Source: Oscillospiraceae bacterium (GTDB lineage: Bacteria > Bacillota > Clostridia > Oscillospirales > Oscillospiraceae). From it: a DNA stretch of 51,034 nucleotides. A program made the position numbers and the translations under genes. The stretch lies in contig SVMI01000013.1 of assembly GCA_015067495.1 (NCBI GenBank), positions 1 through 51,034 on the forward strand, given 5' to 3'. This document shows positions 49,310 through 51,034 of the stretch, piece after piece. A model generated the notes under the pieces. It searched no databases, was not told where the DNA came from, and saw nothing but the letters and a program-made list of their open reading frames with translations. Every line of letters starts with the position of its first letter. Positions within the stretch are counted from its first letter, which is position 1.

Positions 49310-50557
49310 CTACTGAAACATACCTGTTGGCATTCTGAGTTCGACCTCTCGGTCAGTGGGCATCTTGATATTCTGGCACAGACAGGCAGGCTGAATAGAA
49401 TATTTACCGAACCGTCTGCGGATATCCTCGACAGCGGTTTCCAGCTTTTCCTTTCGCTCGACAGTGGCGGCGTCTGAGAAAAACTGTAGCTGCTCCGGCA
49501 GATCCTGGGAGCATAGATTGATGGCACGGACAGTCACACTTCGGATTGGGTATTCCCAGCCATAGGAGCGCTCGAAGAGCCGGTAGGCTTCCTTGGCTAT
49601 GATTGCCGCACTATGGGTCCGAACCGGGAGCTGGCATTGCCATTGCTTGCCTGCGATCTGTTTATCCACGATGTAGCGGATGTAGATCGCCACTCCAGCG
49701 GCATTTTTGTTGTACACCCGGAGCTTGTGACCGATATCCTGGGTCAGTGCCAGCATGATGTTCCAGACCTCTGCATTGTTTTCCAGATCCTGCATGGTGG
49801 TAATACCATGCCCGATGGATTTCATCGGTGGCTCATAGTCCTGGGGAGCTACTTTGCTTCGATCCTCACCATTGGCAAAAGCAAGAAGCACCATTCCGTT
49901 CTTTCCCAGCTTCCTCTGCATGAGATCCGGGTAGGCATTTGCAAGCTGTCCGATGGTGTGGATGCCGTAGGAGGATAGAAACTTCTCCGTGGATCTTCCC
50001 ACACCGAGCATATCCGATGCCGGGAGATTCCAGATGATATCCCGGAAGCTGTCCTTGGGAATGACTGTAACAGCATCCGGCTTCTTCATGTCCGAGCCTA
50101 GCTTGGCAAACACTTTGCAGAAAGAAACACCGACCGAGATAGTCAAGCCCAGTTCATATTTGATCCTCTCACGCAGGGTGTTGGCGATCACCTCGCCACT
50201 GCCGAATGCTTTTGTGCTTCCTGTCACATCCATCCAGACCTCGTCCATGCCGTATGGCTCTATGAGATCCGTGTAATCCGCATAGATGGAATGCGCCAGC
50301 CGGGAGTATTTGAGGTATTCCTCATAGTGGGGAGGGACGATGATGAGCTTGGGGCATTTCTGCTTGGCCTGCCATAAGGCTTCGCCTGTCTGGATGCCAA
50401 ATTTCTTTGCTTCATAGTTTTTCGCCAAGATGATGCCGTGACGGTTTTCTACATCGCCGCCCACAGCCACCGGGTGACCTCTCAGAGAGGGATTGAGCAT
50501 ACACTCCACAGAGGCATAGAAGTTATTCATGTCACAGTGCAAGATCGTGCGCTCCAT
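49310..50557 (-). CDS. Y-family translesion DNA polymerase (DinB/UmuC type)
   Basis: The 415-residue polymerase has the palm motif LHCDMNNFYASVECML, the steric-gate region, EPYGMDEVWMDVTGS with the second catalytic Asp pair (DE in place of the usual S-DE), and GVSFCKVFAKLGSDMKKPDA. The helix-hairpin-helix thumb is LPASDMLGVGRSTEKFLSSY. The little-finger domain follows to the end. Such enzymes copy damaged DNA with low fidelity and are often carried by integrative elements with a small YolD-like or unknown partner. ATG at 50557 is preferred over 50563 by the spacing from GGGAGGGG. Two LexA-type boxes upstream predict SOS control. Confidence 0.9.
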   Translation of the reverse strand: MERTILHCDMNNFYASVECMLNPSLRGHPVAVGGDVENRHGIILAKNYEAKKFGIQTGEALWQAKQKCPKLIIVPPHYEEYLKYSRLAHSIYADYTDLIEPYGMDEVWMDVTGSTKAFGSGEVIANTLRERIKYELGLTISVGVSFCKVFAKLGSDMKKPDAVTVIPKDSFRDIIWNLPASDMLGVGRSTEKFLSSYGIHTIGQLANAYPDLMQRKLGKNGMVLLAFANGEDRSKVAPQDYEPPMKSIGHGITTMQDLENNAEVWNIMLALTQDIGHKLRVYNKNAAGVAIYIRYIVDKQIAGKQWQCQLPVRTHSAAIIAKEAYRLFERSYGWEYPIRSVTVRAINLCSQDLPEQLQFFSDAATVERKEKLETAVEDIRRRFGKYSIQPACLCQNIKMPTDREVELRMPTGMFQ

Positions 50558-50614
50558 CTGCATCCCCTCCCGAAGCCCCTGTAGGCTGTGATCGGAAAGG
50601 AGCTTGCATATTTG

Positions 50615-50674
50615 CGAACAAGTGTTCTAATGTTCGTGTGTCCATATTGTAAAACAAGTGTTCGATAATGTCAA
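50615..50674 (-). promoter_or_regulatory. SOS promoter with LexA-type boxes
   Basis: On the minus strand TTGACA (50674-50669), 17 bases, TACAAT (50651-50646). The spacer contains CGAACACTTGTTTT (50664-50651) and a second box CGAACAAGTGTTCT (50615-50628, plus strand) lies downstream of the -10. Both fit the Gram-positive LexA pattern CGAAC-N4-GTTC/T. Confidence 0.85.
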
Positions 50675-50767
50675 GATAGCAATGTGTACAATTTCGCAGG
50701 AAATGTTTTCTAAGTGTTCCTAGCAGTTGGGGCAAAAATGGCGGCAGATCACAACTTTTTGGGTAAA

Positions 50768-50796
50768 AGAAAACCGGGCTTGTGGTGAAGCCTGGT
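50768..50796 (-). terminator. Possible minus-strand terminator in the right intergenic region
   Basis: ACCGGGCTT pairs with AAGCCTGGT (one G-U) around GTGGTG, followed on the minus strand by TTTTCTTTTACCC. No confident minus-strand gene ends here, so its role is unclear. Confidence 0.4.
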
Positions 50797-50807
50797 AAGT
50801 CTTGGAA

Positions 50808-50837
50808 TTGACAGCTTTTACAAAGCTTTTATATATT
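50808..50837 (+). promoter_or_regulatory. Distal promoter of the gene at the right edge
   Basis: TTGACA (50808-50813), 18 bases, TATATT (50832-50837). It would give a leader of roughly 190 bases before the gene beginning at the window edge. Confidence 0.55.
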
Positions 50838-50867
50838 CTCTATACCGAAAAGAAAATTTGTAGTCCT

Positions 50868-50968
50868 GGTTGCGATTGGGCATGATTCATTGTAAAATGG
50901 TTGCGATGAAAGTACGGCCTTGCCATGACTTTGTGTGTCAAAATCAAATTGCAACCGTCGGTTGCGTA
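50868..50968 (+). repeat. Three GGTTGCG direct repeats in a gene leader
   Basis: GGTTGCGAT occurs at 50868-50876 and 50899-50907 and GGTTGCGTA at 50960-50968. The copies are 31 and 61 bases apart, close to 3 and 6 helical turns. The last is also the right arm of the dyad GCAACC-GTC-GGTTGC (50951-50965) and overlaps a -35 box. Confidence 0.5.
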
Positions 50969-51034
50969 ATTGCATACGCCTGTGTATAGTGTTCTACCAC
51001 GCTGGCTGGTATGCTCATTGTGAAAGGAGGACAT
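50962..51034 (+). promoter_or_regulatory. Proximal promoter and ribosome-binding site of a gene starting at the edge
   Basis: TTGCGT (50962-50967), 17 bases, TATAGT (50985-50990), then AAAGGAGG (51023-51030) immediately before the final AT of the window. A rightward gene beginning ATG near 51033 is therefore likely, but its product cannot be seen. Confidence 0.6.

Noticed and set aside
50840..51034. Minus-strand ORF of 64 codons at the right edge
   Set aside because: Its start codon is the complement of the plus-strand ribosome-binding site region, it has no recognised motif, and the region holds two plus-strand promoters.

Overview
The window looks like chromosomal DNA of an anaerobic Clostridia bacterium, probably an Oscillospirales/Ruminococcaceae gut commensal. 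This rests on moderately GC-rich codon use, the DnaD/DnaI primosome pair, a cysteine T-box, TTGACA/TATAAT promoters with 17-base spacers, Gram-positive LexA-type boxes, and an oxygen-sensitive class III ribonucleotide reductase (NrdD/NrdG). No rRNA, CRISPR array or intact prophage is visible. The genus assignment is inference.

Left part (1-15.5 kb). The window opens inside a large serine recombinase. A PHP-domain protein follows, then a small XRE regulator divergent from a Cys-rich mini-protein over a palindromic operator, and a tRNA-Leu(UAA). A leftward operon carries dnaD, a dnaI/dnaC-like loader, a HAD phosphatase and yfbR. Next is a membrane-anchored HExxH protein fused to about 12 MORN repeats. 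A rightward housekeeping block begins with a Cys T-box and carries cysS, polA, rimI, a SanA-like gene and tsaD. It ends at an intergenic region holding a cluster of DnaA-box-like 9-mers.

Middle part (15-32.5 kb) is mainly carbohydrate and small-molecule catabolism: an MFS transporter, a polysaccharide-deacetylase-like protein, two tandem alpha/beta-hydrolase esterases and an AraC regulator. The AraC gene is divergent from a seven-gene operon (phosphotriesterase-like, degenerate amidohydrolase, two tandem amidohydrolases, ceramidase-like hydrolase, arabinose/fucose-isomerase-like enzyme, GH20-related protein). This operon is the best candidate for an undescribed pathway. An iron-sulfur aldo/keto reductase and a trigger-factor-like protein lacking the ribosome-binding domain follow on the other strand.

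Right part (32.5-51 kb). Under two NrdR-like boxes lies nrdD, whose glycyl-radical tail is encoded by a separate 53-codon ORF, then nrdG. Further catabolic units follow: a GH78-like rhamnosidase with a serine hydrolase; a 2-hydroxyacid dehydrogenase; a GntR / Gfo-Idh-MocA / metallo-beta-lactamase-fold / 2-hydroxyacid dehydrogenase operon; and a GH43-like protein with an esterase. Then come a DUF11 protein and an acyltransferase with a zinc-ribbon membrane partner. The last module looks mobile-element derived: a Y-family DNA polymerase under LexA-type boxes, a small unknown protein and a truncated ImmA/IrrE-like ORF. The window ends at a ribosome-binding site for a rightward gene that starts at or just beyond the edge.

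The sugar-related genes form several independent promoter units with their own regulators (AraC, GntR) but no dedicated sugar transporter apart from the MFS protein. Substrate uptake must therefore be encoded elsewhere.
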